NCBI RefSeq assembly: GCF_900110655.1
Contig: NZ_FOEQ01000002.1
Coordinates: forward strand, 62,001 to 126,000
DNA length: 64,000 nt
From: Pseudomonas soli
GTDB taxonomy: Bacteria; Pseudomonadota; Gammaproteobacteria; Pseudomonadales; Pseudomonadaceae
Reading direction: 5' to 3'
The position numbers and the translations under genes were made by a program. Position 1 is the first letter of the stretch. The number at the start of each line of letters is the position of its first letter. The notes under the pieces are model-generated. The model was given only the letters and a program-made list of their open reading frames with translations, was not told where the DNA came from and did not search any database. This document shows positions 17,380 through 27,510 of this stretch, in pieces.

Positions 17380-18759
17380 ATGAGTTCACACGAACACGGC
17401 CCAGGCGCGGCGTCGCCTGCCAATGAACTGGTCCTTGGCCTGGAGGACAAGCCTCGCCTGCTGATCGGCCTGCTGGCGGCTCTGCAGCACTTGCTGGCGA
17501 TCATCGTGCCGATCGTCACGCCGGGCTTGCTGATCTGTCAGGCGCTAGGCGTGTCGGCGCGTGATACCAACCTGATCGTGTCGATGTCGCTGGTGATCTC
17601 GGGCATCGCCACCTTTGTCCAGTGCAAGCGTTTTGGGCCGTTCGGCGCCGGGCTGCTGATCGTGCAGGGCACCAGCTTCAACTTCGTCGGCCCGCTGATC
17701 GCCGGCGGCGCGCTGATGGTCAAGCAGGGCACGCCAGTTGAAGGCGTGATGGCGGCGATCTTCGGCGTGGTCATCGCCGGTTCGTTCGTGGAAATGGGCG
17801 TGTCGCGCATCCTGCCCTTCGTCAAGCGCCTGATCACGCCGCTGGTGACCGGCATCGTCGTACTGATGATTGGCCTGACCTTGATCAAGGTCGGCTTGAT
17901 CAGCATGGGCGGCGGCTTTGGCGCCATGGCCAACGGTACCTTCGCCGATGGCGAGAACCTGCTGCTGTCGGGAGTGGTGCTGGCGATCATCGTCATCCTC
18001 AACCGTGTCCCGGTGGTATGGATGCGCAGCTGCGCCATCGTCATCGCCCTGGCGGTGGGCTACGCCCTGGCCGGCTACCTGGGCCGCCTGGACTTCACCG
18101 GCATGCACCAGGCCGCGCTGTTCCAGGTGCCGACGCCGCTGCACTTCGGCCTGGGCTTCTCCTGGTCGCTGTTCATCCCGATGCTGGTCATCTACTTGGT
18201 CACCTCGCTGGAGGCCATCGGTGACGTGACTGCGACCAGCAAGGTTTCGCGCCAGCCGGTCGAGGGCCCGGTATGGATGCAGCGGATCAAGGGCGGGGTG
18301 CTGGTCAACGGCGCCAATTCGCTGCTGGCGGGCCTGTTCAACACCTTCCCCAGCTCGATCTTCGCCCAGAACAACGGCGTGATTCAGCTGACCGGCATCG
18401 CCAGCCGCCATATCGGCATCTGGATCGCCGCCATGCTGATCCTGCTGGGCCTGTTCCCGTCGGTTGCCGGGGTGATCCAGGCAGTGCCGGAGCCGGTGCT
18501 CGGCGGCGCGGCCATGGTGATGTTCGGCGCCGTCGCGGCCTCGGGCATCAATATCCTCGCCAGCACCCGCCTCGACCGCCGTGCCCTGCTGATCATCGCC
18601 GTGTCGCTGTCGCTGGGCCTGGGCGTGGCCCAGGTACCGGAGTTCCTCGCGCATATGCCGGCGGCGCTGCGCAACGTGCTGGAGTCGGGTGTCGCCACCG
18701 GCGGCATCTGTGCCCTGGTGCTCAACTGGTTCCTGCCAGAAAGCAAAGACCAGGCCTGA
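17380..18759 (+). CDS. NCS2 family nucleobase (xanthine/urate type):cation symporter
   Basis: The 459-residue protein has about 12-14 membrane segments. Family motifs are visible: QGTSFNFVGPL in the N-terminal half, VTSLEAIGDVTATSKV, and the NCS2 signature FAQNNGVIQLTGIASRHIG around residue 330. The QNNGVIQ form is characteristic of the XanQ/UacT branch, so xanthine or uric acid uptake is more likely than uracil. There are no purine catabolic genes nearby. The ATG at 17380 has only a weak ribosome site (CGGGGCGG). A terminator follows. Confidence 0.88.
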   Translation: MSSHEHGPGAASPANELVLGLEDKPRLLIGLLAALQHLLAIIVPIVTPGLLICQALGVSARDTNLIVSMSLVISGIATFVQCKRFGPFGAGLLIVQGTSFNFVGPLIAGGALMVKQGTPVEGVMAAIFGVVIAGSFVEMGVSRILPFVKRLITPLVTGIVVLMIGLTLIKVGLISMGGGFGAMANGTFADGENLLLSGVVLAIIVILNRVPVVWMRSCAIVIALAVGYALAGYLGRLDFTGMHQAALFQVPTPLHFGLGFSWSLFIPMLVIYLVTSLEAIGDVTATSKVSRQPVEGPVWMQRIKGGVLVNGANSLLAGLFNTFPSSIFAQNNGVIQLTGIASRHIGIWIAAMLILLGLFPSVAGVIQAVPEPVLGGAAMVMFGAVAASGINILASTRLDRRALLIIAVSLSLGLGVAQVPEFLAHMPAALRNVLESGVATGGICALVLNWFLPESKDQA

Positions 18760-18778
18760 GCCCCGCCAGCCAGAGCAG

Positions 18779-18808
18779 AAGCCCGTGCCCACCCGCACGG
18801 GCTTTTTG
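18779..18808 (+). terminator. Terminator after the NCS2 permease gene
   Basis: Stem AAGCCCGTGC with GCACGGGCTT and a run of T's. Confidence 0.88.
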
Positions 18809-18844
18809 CTTTATCATGGCCGCATTCATTTGCTCGAGCCTTAC

Positions 18845-19237
18845 ATGAAATTCGCCATCGCGGTCTTTTCCCCGGCCCATGCGCCCTCCTCGCGCCGCGC
18901 CTTGCGCTTTGCCGAGGCGGTGCTGGCCGGCGGGCATGAAATTGCCCGGCTGTTCTTCTACCAGGACGGGGTACACAGTGCTTCGGCCAATATCGTCGCG
19001 CCCCAGGATGAGCTGGACGTGGCCGCGCAGTGGCGTGCCTTCGTCAGCGATCACCGGCTCGACGCCGTGGTGTGCATTGCCGCCGCCCTGCGTCGTGGGG
19101 TACTCGACGACACCGAGGCCAACCGCTACCAGCGCCCGGCGGTAAACCTGCCAATGCCGTGGGAGCTGTCCGGCCTGGGCCAGCTGCACGAAGCCGCGCA
19201 ACTGGCCGACCGCCTGGTCTGCTTCGGAGGTGATTGA
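18845..19237 (+). CDS. tusD: Sulfur relay protein TusD (DsrE-like)
   Basis: The 130-residue protein opens MKFAIAVFSPA and has the DsrE fold. Its active cysteine is Cys77 in VVCIAAALRRGV. TusD sits in the TusBCD hexamer, which takes persulfide sulfur from TusA and passes it to TusE for 2-thiouridine formation at the tRNA wobble base. It is the first gene of a tight tusDCBE-ybiB operon, separated from tusC by one base. The gene lies just after the permease terminator. Confidence 0.93.
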   Translation: MKFAIAVFSPAHAPSSRRALRFAEAVLAGGHEIARLFFYQDGVHSASANIVAPQDELDVAAQWRAFVSDHRLDAVVCIAAALRRGVLDDTEANRYQRPAVNLPMPWELSGLGQLHEAAQLADRLVCFGGD

Positions 19238-19238
19238 A

Positions 19239-19598
19239 ATGGCCAAGTCCCTGCTGATCATCAGCCGCCAGGCGCCGTGGAGCGGCCCGTCCGCTCGCGA
19301 AGCGCTGGATATCGCCCTGGCCGGCGGCGCCTTCGATTTGCCGCTGGGCATGCTGTTCCTCGATGACGGCGTGTTCCAGCTCGCCGCCGCACAGCAGCCA
19401 GACGCCGTGCAACAGAAGAACCTGGCCGCCAATCTCCAGGCCCTGCCTATGTTCGGTGTGGAGGAGTTGTTCGCCTGTGGTCACAGCCTCGCCCGCCGAG
19501 GGCTGGACAACGACGCCCTGTCACTGCCGGTGGAAGTGCTCGACAACGCCGCGCTGACCGCACTGATTGCCCGTTTCGACCAGGTGGTGACGCTCTGA
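19239..19598 (+). CDS. tusC: Sulfur relay protein TusC (DsrF-like)
   Basis: The 119-residue protein starts MAKSLLIISRQAPWSG, typical of TusC. It has the DsrE/F fold and is a structural partner in the TusBCD complex. The ATG at 19239 follows GGAGGTGATTGAA, a strong ribosome site inside the tusD tail. Its stop overlaps the tusB start by one base (TGATG), implying coupled translation. Confidence 0.92.
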   Translation: MAKSLLIISRQAPWSGPSAREALDIALAGGAFDLPLGMLFLDDGVFQLAAAQQPDAVQQKNLAANLQALPMFGVEELFACGHSLARRGLDNDALSLPVEVLDNAALTALIARFDQVVTL

Positions 19599-19894
19599 TG
19601 ACGACCCTGCATGTAATCGCCCATTCGCCCTTCGGTGACGAGCGCCTGGCCAGTTGCCTGCGTCTACTCGGCCCGCAGGACGCGCTGCTGCTGTGCGGTG
19701 ACGCCACCTACGCGCTCCAGGCCGGCACCGAGCCCTTCGCTGCCCTGCAGGCCGCCAATCTCGGCGAGCGCCTGTTCGCCCTCGCCGAAGACCTGCAGGC
19801 CCGCGCCCTCGACAGCCAATTGGCCAAGGTAGTGGACTACCCCGCCTTTGTCGAGCTCACCCTGCACCACGACAAGGTCAACAGCTGGCTATGA
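19598..19894 (+). CDS. tusB: Sulfur relay protein TusB (DsrH-like)
   Basis: The 98-residue protein starts MTTLHVIAHSPFGDERL and holds ALLLCGDATYAL, the DsrH core strand with Cys. TusB is the third member of the relay complex. Its stop overlaps the tusE start in an ATGA arrangement, so the two are translated together. Confidence 0.92.
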   Translation: MTTLHVIAHSPFGDERLASCLRLLGPQDALLLCGDATYALQAGTEPFAALQAANLGERLFALAEDLQARALDSQLAKVVDYPAFVELTLHHDKVNSWL

Positions 19895-20226
19895 GTACCC
19901 TGACTGTCGGCGATCGTAACATCGCCCTGGACAAGGACGGCTTCCTGGTCGAGCTGCAGGACTGGTCCCGCGAAGTCGCCGAGGCCCTCGCCACGCGCGA
20001 AAGCATCGCCCTGACCGCGGACCACTGGGAAATCCTCGAGCTGCTGCGCCAGTTCTACCAGGAGTACCAGCTGTCACCGGCCACCCGCCCGCTGATCAAG
20101 TACACCGCGCTCAAGCTCGGCGCCGAGAAAGGCAACAGCCCACACCTCAACCGCCTGTTCAACGGCACCCCCGCCAAACTTGCCGCCAAGCTGGCGGGCC
20201 TGCCCAAGCCGACCAACTGCATATGA
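19891..20226 (+). CDS. tusE: Sulfur relay acceptor TusE (DsrC family)
   Basis: The 111-residue protein ends in LAGLPKPTNCI; the penultimate Cys110 is the conserved swinging-arm cysteine that accepts sulfur from TusD and hands it to MnmA, encoded at 40.1 kb in this window. The internal runs DHWEILELLRQFY and HLNRLFNGTPAKLAAKLAGL are diagnostic. It overlaps both tusB and ybiB by four bases. Confidence 0.94.
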   Translation: MSTLTVGDRNIALDKDGFLVELQDWSREVAEALATRESIALTADHWEILELLRQFYQEYQLSPATRPLIKYTALKLGAEKGNSPHLNRLFNGTPAKLAAKLAGLPKPTNCI

Positions 20227-21239
20227 CCGAGCCACAGCTGAACGAAGCACGCCCTTTGACCCTGGAAACCCCGGCCGAACACCCGTTCGCCGAGTTCGTA
20301 CGCATCCTCGGCAAGGGCAAGCGTGGCGCCCGCGGCCTGACCCGCGAGGAAGCCCGCGCCGCGATGACCCTGCTGCTCGAGGGCAAGGTCGAGGACACCC
20401 AGCTGGGCGCCTTCCTGATGCTGCTGCGGCATAAAGAGGAAAGCGCCGAAGAGCTGGCCGGCTTCACCGAGGCCCTGCGCGCCCATCTGCACGCGCCCCA
20501 GATCACCGTCGACCTCGACTGGCCCAGCTACGCCGGCAAGAAGCGCCATCTGCCATGGTACCTGCTGGCGGCCAAGTGCCTGGCGGGCAACGGTTTGCGG
20601 ATCCTGATGCACGGCGGCGGCGCCCATACGGCGGGCAGGCTGTACACCGAGCAACTGCTCGACCTGCTGGGTATCCCGCTGTGTCGCAACTGGACGGTCG
20701 TGGAGCAAGCCCTGGACAGTCGTCGACTGGCCTTCTTCCCGTTGCAGGACTGGGCGCCACAGCTTCAGCGCATGATCGACCTGCGCAACACCCTGGGCCT
20801 GCGCTCGCCCATCCACTCCCTGGCCCGGGTGCTCAACCCGCTCGGCGCCCGCTGCGGCCTGCAGAGCATCTTCCACCCCGGCTACCAGGCGGTGCACCGC
20901 GAGGCCAGCCGCTTGCTCGGCGACCACACAGTGGTGATCAAAGGTGACGGCGGCGAGATCGAGGTCAACCCGGATGTCATCAGCCACCTGTACGGCACCT
21001 CGGCCGGCGAGGCCTGGGACGAGGAGTGGCCGGCCCTCAGCGCCCAGCGCCATGTGAAGCCGGCCAGCCTGCAGCCCGAGCACCTGCTGGCGGTATGGCG
21101 TGGCGAGGCACAGGACAGCTATGGCGAGCTGGCCGTGGTCGCGACCATGGCCCTAGCCCTGCGCGGGCTGGGCCAGGACCGCGAGCAGGCGTTCAGCCGC
21201 GCTCGCGACTACTGGACCAACCGCAGAAGCATCGAATAA
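20223..21239 (+). CDS. ybiB: YbiB/TrpD2-like nucleic-acid-binding protein
   Basis: The 338-residue protein resembles anthranilate phosphoribosyltransferase, with an N-terminal helical domain (FAEFVRILGKGKRGARGLT) and a glycosyltransferase-like body with GGGAHTAGRLYTEQ. YbiB proteins keep the TrpD fold but are reported to bind nucleic acid rather than make tryptophan precursors. The start codon overlaps the tusE stop by four bases, so it is translationally coupled to the tRNA thiolation genes, which hints at an RNA-related role. Confidence 0.85.
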   Translation: MTEPQLNEARPLTLETPAEHPFAEFVRILGKGKRGARGLTREEARAAMTLLLEGKVEDTQLGAFLMLLRHKEESAEELAGFTEALRAHLHAPQITVDLDWPSYAGKKRHLPWYLLAAKCLAGNGLRILMHGGGAHTAGRLYTEQLLDLLGIPLCRNWTVVEQALDSRRLAFFPLQDWAPQLQRMIDLRNTLGLRSPIHSLARVLNPLGARCGLQSIFHPGYQAVHREASRLLGDHTVVIKGDGGEIEVNPDVISHLYGTSAGEAWDEEWPALSAQRHVKPASLQPEHLLAVWRGEAQDSYGELAVVATMALALRGLGQDREQAFSRARDYWTNRRSIE

Positions 21240-21336
21240 GCCGATAGATAGGGCGCAGTCTTTGCGCTATTTATTCGAACGCTTTTCACTAGACTGAGCT
21301 CCAACGACAAACGACTTTGTTCCGAGGAGCTTTGCA

Positions 21337-22296
21337 ATGGGCCTTTTGATCGATGGCCGCTGGCATGACCAGTGGTACCAGACCAGCCAGGATGGCGCGT
21401 TCAAGCGCGAGAACGCTCAACGCCGCAATCAACTGCCCGCCGCCGAGGCCGGCCGTTATCACCTGTACGTGTCACTGGCCTGCCCCTGGGCGCATCGCAC
21501 CCTGATCTTCCGCGCCATCAAGGGCCTGGAACCGCTGATCGACGTCTCCGTGGTCAGCTGGCTGATGGGCGAGCACGGCTGGACCTTCGACCAGCAGCAG
21601 GGCTCCAGCGGCGATCATCTGGACGCATTGCAGTACCTGCACCAGCGCTACACCCAGGACGACCCGCACTACACCGGGCGCGTAACCGTGCCGGTGCTGT
21701 GGGACAAGCAAGAGAAGCGCATCGTCAACAACGAGTCTGCCGAGATCATTCGTATCTTCAACAGCGCATTCAACGAACTGACCGGTAACACCCTGGACCT
21801 TTACCCCGAGCCGCTGCGCGCTACCATCGATGGGCTCAACGAACGTATCTACCCGGCCGTGAACAACGGCGTGTACCGCGCAGGCTTCGCCACCTCGCAG
21901 GAAGCTTACGAGGCCGCCTTCGACGATGTCTTCAACGAACTGGACCACCTGGAAGAGCTACTGGGCCGCCAGCGTTACCTGGCCGGTGAGTACCTGACCG
22001 AAGCCGATGTGCGGTTGTTCACCACGCTGGTGCGTTTCGATGCGGTGTACCACGGGCACTTCAAGTGCAACCTGCGCCGCTTGAGCGACTACCCGAACCT
22101 GTCCAACTGGCTGCGCGAGCTGTACCAGTGGCCGGGCGTGGCGGGCACGGTGAACATGGAGCATATCCAGAAGCACTACTACATGAGCCACAAGACCATC
22201 AACCCGAACGGCATCGTGCCCAAGGGGCCGTTGCAGGATTTCGGCTTGCCGCATGACCGGGAGCGGTTAATGGGCAAAGGGATCTGGAAGGCTTGA
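21337..22296 (+). CDS. yqjG: Glutathionyl-hydroquinone reductase (YqjG/EcfG-type GST)
   Basis: The 319-residue protein has the GST thioredoxin-like domain with the active Cys49 in SLACPWAHR, then an all-helical domain with GVYRAGFATSQEAYEAAFDDVF and YLAGEYLTEADVRLFTTLVRFD. These runs are characteristic of Xi-class enzymes, which remove glutathione from glutathionyl-hydroquinones. The ATG follows GAGGAG. It is a single gene with a REP pair after its stop. Confidence 0.9.
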   Translation: MGLLIDGRWHDQWYQTSQDGAFKRENAQRRNQLPAAEAGRYHLYVSLACPWAHRTLIFRAIKGLEPLIDVSVVSWLMGEHGWTFDQQQGSSGDHLDALQYLHQRYTQDDPHYTGRVTVPVLWDKQEKRIVNNESAEIIRIFNSAFNELTGNTLDLYPEPLRATIDGLNERIYPAVNNGVYRAGFATSQEAYEAAFDDVFNELDHLEELLGRQRYLAGEYLTEADVRLFTTLVRFDAVYHGHFKCNLRRLSDYPNLSNWLRELYQWPGVAGTVNMEHIQKHYYMSHKTINPNGIVPKGPLQDFGLPHDRERLMGKGIWKA

Positions 22297-22325
22297 TAAA
22301 GCTGGGGCTGCTTTACAGCCCACCG

Positions 22326-22383
22326 TCGGCAAGCCGGCTCCCACAGGGGCTTGTATGATCCTGTGCGAGCCGGCTTATCGTGG
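22326..22383. repeat. Inverted pair of REP-like elements
   Basis: GCAAGCCGGCTCCCACAGG faces CCTGTGCGAGCCGGCTTA across about 14 bases. This is the GCCGGCT variant of the putida REP. Confidence 0.65.
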
Positions 22384-22412
22384 CGATGGGCCGCAAGGCG
22401 GCCCCAGTCATT

Positions 22413-23804
22413 TCAGGCGTCTTGCGCGCCTTCGAACCACGCCAGCTTCTCGCGCAACTGCACCACTTCCCCGACGATCACCAGGGTCGGCGCATGCACT
22501 TCGTGGCGTGCCACCAACGCTGGCAGGTCGGCCAGGGTGCCGGTGAACACCCGCTGGTTGCGGGTGGTGCCCTGCTGCACCAGCGCAGCCGGCGTACTCG
22601 CCGCACGGCCATGGCGGATCAACTCGGCGCAGATGGTCGGCAAGCCGACCAGGCCCATGTAGAACACCAGGGTCTGGGCCGGAGCCACCAGGTCATTCCA
22701 GGGCAGGTTGCTGGTGCCATCCTTCAGGTGGCCGGTAACGAAGCGCACCGACTGGGCATAGTCGCGGTGGGTCAGTGGAATCCCGCCATAGGCCGAACAA
22801 CCACTGGCTGCCGTGATGCCCGGTACCACCTGGAACGGAATACCTTCGTCGGCCAGCTCCTCGATCTCCTCGCCACCCCGGCCAAAGATGAACGGATCGC
22901 CACCTTTGAGCCGCAGCACGCGCTTGCCCTGGCGAGCGAGGTCGACCAGCAGGCGATTGATCTTGTCCTGCGGCACGGCATGATCGGCGCGGCGCTTGCC
23001 GACATAGATGCGCTCGGCGTCACGCCGACACATATCGATGATGGCAGGAGCCACCAGGCGGTCGTACAGCACCACGTCGGCCTGCTGCATCAGGCGCAGG
23101 GCGCGGAAGGTCAGCAGGTCCGGATCGCCCGGCCCCGCGCCCACCAGGTACACCTCGCCGCCCTGCTGCACCGGCGCGCCATCGACCATCGCCTGCAACA
23201 GGCGCTCGGCCTCGGCGCCCTGCCCGGCCAGCTGGCGCTCTGCGATCGGCCCCTGGAACACGGTTTCCCAAAAGCCACGACGCTGGTTCACGTCAGGGTA
23301 CAAGGCCTTGACCTTGTGACGGAAGCGCGCCGCCAGCCCAGCCAACTCGCCGTAGGCGGAAGGGATCCAGGCCTCCAGCCTGGCGCGGATCAGGCGCGCC
23401 AACACTGGAGCGTCGCCGCCGCTGGAAACCGCCACCACCAACGGTGAACGGTCGACGATGGCCGGAAAGATCACCGTACACAGGGCCGGCGCATCCACCA
23501 CGTTGACTGGCAGGCTGCGCGCCTGGGCCTCGGCCGAGACCTGGGCGTTGAGCGCCGAGTCGTCGGTCGCCGCGATCACTAGCCGACAACCGTCCAGGTC
23601 CGGGGCCTGGTAGCCACGCACCAGGACTTCGCCCCCGCCCTCTCGGGCCATTGCGGCGAGCTGGCTGTCGACCTCAGGCGCTACCACCCGCAGCGCGGCG
23701 CCAGCATCGGCCAGCAGGCGCGCCTTGCGCAAGGCGACCTCGCCGCCGCCGACGACCAGCACACGGCCACCCTGCAGCTTGTGGAACAGCGGCAGGTAGT
23801 CCAT
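22413..23804 (-). CDS. cysG: Siroheme synthase CysG
   Basis: The 463-residue protein is a fusion. The N-terminal CysG-B part (residues 1-~210) has the NAD-binding run [19 protein letters not shown] and makes siroheme from precorrin-2 by dehydrogenation and iron insertion. The C-terminal part (from [20 protein letters not shown]) is uroporphyrinogen III methyltransferase. Siroheme serves sulfite and nitrite reductases. The ATG directly follows the serS stop codon with no base between, so the two are co-transcribed. Confidence 0.94.
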   Translation of the reverse strand: MDYLPLFHKLQGGRVLVVGGGEVALRKARLLADAGAALRVVAPEVDSQLAAMAREGGGEVLVRGYQAPDLDGCRLVIAATDDSALNAQVSAEAQARSLPVNVVDAPALCTVIFPAIVDRSPLVVAVSSGGDAPVLARLIRARLEAWIPSAYGELAGLAARFRHKVKALYPDVNQRRGFWETVFQGPIAERQLAGQGAEAERLLQAMVDGAPVQQGGEVYLVGAGPGDPDLLTFRALRLMQQADVVLYDRLVAPAIIDMCRRDAERIYVGKRRADHAVPQDKINRLLVDLARQGKRVLRLKGGDPFIFGRGGEEIEELADEGIPFQVVPGITAASGCSAYGGIPLTHRDYAQSVRFVTGHLKDGTSNLPWNDLVAPAQTLVFYMGLVGLPTICAELIRHGRAASTPAALVQQGTTRNQRVFTGTLADLPALVARHEVHAPTLVIVGEVVQLREKLAWFEGAQDA

Positions 23805-25097
<1,293 letters not shown>

Positions 25098-25115
25098 TTA
25101 TAAGTAGGTGTTGGT

Positions 25116-25490
25116 TCAGAATCGGGTCAGGGACAGGCCAGCCCAGGTCGCGAGCAGGCCGCCCACCACGCTGATAATGGTATAGCCCAAGGCCAGCGGG
25201 ACCTGCCCGCTTTCCATCAGGCGCACGGTATCGAGCGAGAAGGAGGAAAAGGTGGTCAGGCCGCCGAGAAAGCCGACGATCAGCCCGGCGCGCAGCTCGA
25301 CCGGCACCAGCGGCTTGTGCAGGAACAGCCCGTACAATAGGCCGATCAGCAGGCAGCCAACCAGGTTGACCGCCAGCGTACCGGCATAGAAGTGTCGCGG
25401 CCAGTGGGCCGTGACCCAGTTGGCAGTGGCGAAACGCAACAGCGTGCCGGCGATGCCGCCGGCGCTGACTGCGGCAATCAGTGCAATCAC
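25116..25490 (-). CDS. crcB: Fluoride channel CrcB/Fluc
   Basis: The 124-residue protein has four membrane segments and the family runs [28 protein letters not shown] and [17 protein letters not shown], the last holding the central sodium and fluoride path residues. It works as a dual-topology dimer that exports fluoride. Its ATG overlaps the rarA stop by four bases. No fluoride riboswitch is possible immediately upstream because rarA coding sequence occupies it. Confidence 0.94.
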   Translation of the reverse strand: MIALIAAVSAGGIAGTLLRFATANWVTAHWPRHFYAGTLAVNLVGCLLIGLLYGLFLHKPLVPVELRAGLIVGFLGGLTTFSSFSLDTVRLMESGQVPLALGYTIISVVGGLLATWAGLSLTRF

Positions 25491-26815
25491 GGTTTTCTCC
25501 GCTGGCGGGGGCTGGCGCGATCGAGCTCGGCCAGGTGCTTGAGTTTCTCGCCGATCTTCAGTTCCAGGCCACGGGGCACTGGCTGATAGTACTGGCGCGG
25601 TTCGAGCTGCTCGGGGAAATAGTCCTCGCCGGCGGCATAGGCGTCCGGCTCGTCGTGGGCATAGCGGTACTCCTCGCCATAGCCCAGTTGCTTCATCAGT
25701 TTGGTCGGCGCGTTGCGCAGGTGCAGCGGCACCTCCAGCGAGCCGTGCTCGGCGGCCTCACGCATCGCCGCCTTGAAGCCCATGTAAACGGCGTTGCTCT
25801 TCGGCGCGCAGGCGATGTAGGTGATGGCCTGGGCCACCGCCAGCTCGCCCTCGGGGCTACCCAGGCGCTCCTGCACGTCCCAGGCTGCCAGGCACAGGCT
25901 CAGGGCGCGGGGGTCGGCGTTGCCGATATCCTCGCTGGCCATGCGCACCACGCGCCGGGCGATGTACAGCGGGTCGCAGCCGCCGTCGAGCATGCGCGCA
26001 TACCAATACAACGCACCGTCGGGGTTGGAGCCGCGCACCGACTTGTGCAGTGCCGAGATCTGGTCGTAGAACGCCTCGCCACCCTTGTCGAAGCGGCGGC
26101 GGCTGTCACCGAGCAGGCTCTGCAGCAGCTCGACGCCGATCTCGCCGCCATCTTCGGCCAGGTCCGAGGCGTTCTCGAGGAAGTTGAGCATGCGCCGGCC
26201 ATCGCCGTCGGCGGCGGCCATGAGCATCTTGAAGGCTTCGTCACCCACCCGCAGGTTGCGCTTGCCCAGGCCGCGCTCCTCGCTCAGGGCGCGATCGACC
26301 AACTTGCGCAGCGCGGCCTCGTCCAGGCTCTTGAGCACATAGACCCGTGCCCGCGAAAGCAGCGCGTTGTTCAGTTCGAAGGACGGGTTCTCGGTGGTCG
26401 CGCCGATGAAGATCAGCGTGCCGTCCTCCACGTAGGGCAGGAAGGCGTCCTGTTGCGACTTGTTGAAACGATGCACTTCATCGACGAACAGGATGGTGCG
26501 CCGGCCATACTGTCCGGCCTGCTGCTTGGCCACCTCGACGGCCTGGCGGATCTCCTTGACCCCGGCCAGCACCGCCGACACCGTTTCGAAGTGGGCGTCG
26601 CAGAACTGCGCCAGCAGCCGCGCCAGGGTGGTCTTGCCCACCCCGGGCGGGCCCCAGAAGATCATCGAGTGCAGCGCACCCTGCTCCAGCGCCTCGCGCA
26701 GCGGCTTGCCGCGCGCCAGCAGGTGCTCCTGGCCGACGTACTCGTCCAGATTCGACGGGCGCAGGCGGGCGGCCAGGGGCTGGGCGACGGGTTCGCTTCG
26801 AAACAGGTCCATCAC
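25487..26815 (-). CDS. rarA: Replication-associated recombination protein RarA (MgsA)
   Basis: The 442-residue AAA+ ATPase has Walker A in [14 protein letters not shown] (about residue 55), Walker B with [16 protein letters not shown], and sensor 1 in GATTENPSF. It acts at stalled replication forks together with SSB. The gene lies 9 bp after lolA and overlaps crcB, so lolA-rarA-crcB-serS-cysG looks like one long transcript. Confidence 0.94.
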   Translation of the reverse strand: MMDLFRSEPVAQPLAARLRPSNLDEYVGQEHLLARGKPLREALEQGALHSMIFWGPPGVGKTTLARLLAQFCDAHFETVSAVLAGVKEIRQAVEVAKQQAGQYGRRTILFVDEVHRFNKSQQDAFLPYVEDGTLIFIGATTENPSFELNNALLSRARVYVLKSLDEAALRKLVDRALSEERGLGKRNLRVGDEAFKMLMAAADGDGRRMLNFLENASDLAEDGGEIGVELLQSLLGDSRRRFDKGGEAFYDQISALHKSVRGSNPDGALYWYARMLDGGCDPLYIARRVVRMASEDIGNADPRALSLCLAAWDVQERLGSPEGELAVAQAITYIACAPKSNAVYMGFKAAMREAAEHGSLEVPLHLRNAPTKLMKQLGYGEEYRYAHDEPDAYAAGEDYFPEQLEPRQYYQPVPRGLELKIGEKLKHLAELDRASPRQRRKP

Positions 26816-26824
26816 GGGCTCCGC

Positions 26825-27448
26825 TTACTCCTTGATGACGTCCGCGCCCTTGGGGATGTCGAACTGGAACTTGCTGTCCGGCACCGCCTGGTTGGCCTTG
26901 ACGCCATTGAACAGGATGTTGGTGCGCTGGCCGACGCTGTCGATCAGCTGCATGTCATTGATCAGCCCCCGGCGGAACGACACGCGCAGCGAGTCGAACA
27001 GGGTGTCCTTGGTCTTGGGCTTCAAGGTGAAGTCCATGACCTCACCCTGCTCCTTGGAGGTGATGTCGAAGCTCTGGCTGATCTTCGACACATCGCCGGA
27101 CAGCAGTAGCGCCGGGGTCTGGTTCAGGCGCACGTCGAGCTTCTTGACGGTGGCCTGCTCCAGGTCCGGGTCCCACAGGGTGACGTTCTTGCCGTCCGAC
27201 ACCACCACCTGCTCCTGGGGCGCGTCGGTGTGCCAGTAGAACAGGCCCGGGCGCTTGACGGTCATCTTGCCGTTGGTCTCCTGCAGGCTGGTGCCGCTGG
27301 CATCCAGGGTCAGCTGGGAGAAATTGGCCTCGATGGTCTGCGACTTCTCCAGCAATTGCGTCAGGCGCTGGACGTCCTGTTCGCCGGCGTGGGCCGACAG
27401 GCTGGCCGCAGCCAGGGCAGAAACCAACAGCATGCGAATCGCGCGCAT
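26825..27448 (-). CDS. lolA: Outer-membrane lipoprotein carrier LolA
   Basis: The 207-residue periplasmic protein has a signal peptide ([21 protein letters not shown]) and a mature part with [19 protein letters not shown] and [18 protein letters not shown], the family's beta-half-barrel landmarks. It ferries lipoproteins from LolCDE to LolB. The frame is open far upstream, but the ATG at 27448 follows GAGGA and starts the signal peptide; an ATG at 27460 is the alternative. It lies downstream of ftsK on the same strand. Confidence 0.92.
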   Translation of the reverse strand: MRAIRMLLVSALAAASLSAHAGEQDVQRLTQLLEKSQTIEANFSQLTLDASGTSLQETNGKMTVKRPGLFYWHTDAPQEQVVVSDGKNVTLWDPDLEQATVKKLDVRLNQTPALLLSGDVSKISQSFDITSKEQGEVMDFTLKPKTKDTLFDSLRVSFRRGLINDMQLIDSVGQRTNILFNGVKANQAVPDSKFQFDIPKGADVIKE

Positions 27449-27474
27449 GGAAATCCTCATTGCACAGTGAAGGG

Positions 27475-27500
27475 GCCGGGCGCCGTCTATGGCGCCCGGC
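27475..27500 (-). terminator. GC-rich hairpin between ftsK and lolA
   Basis: A perfect 10-bp stem (GCCGGGCGCC with GGCGCCCGGC, six-base loop). It lacks a T-run on the minus strand, so it may attenuate or stabilise rather than fully terminate. Confidence 0.4.
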
Positions 27501-27510
27501 AGGTTGTTCA

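Noticed and set aside
25491..25600. Fluoride riboswitch before crcB
   Set aside because: The sequence upstream of crcB is rarA coding sequence; no aptamer-like fold with conserved bases was seen.
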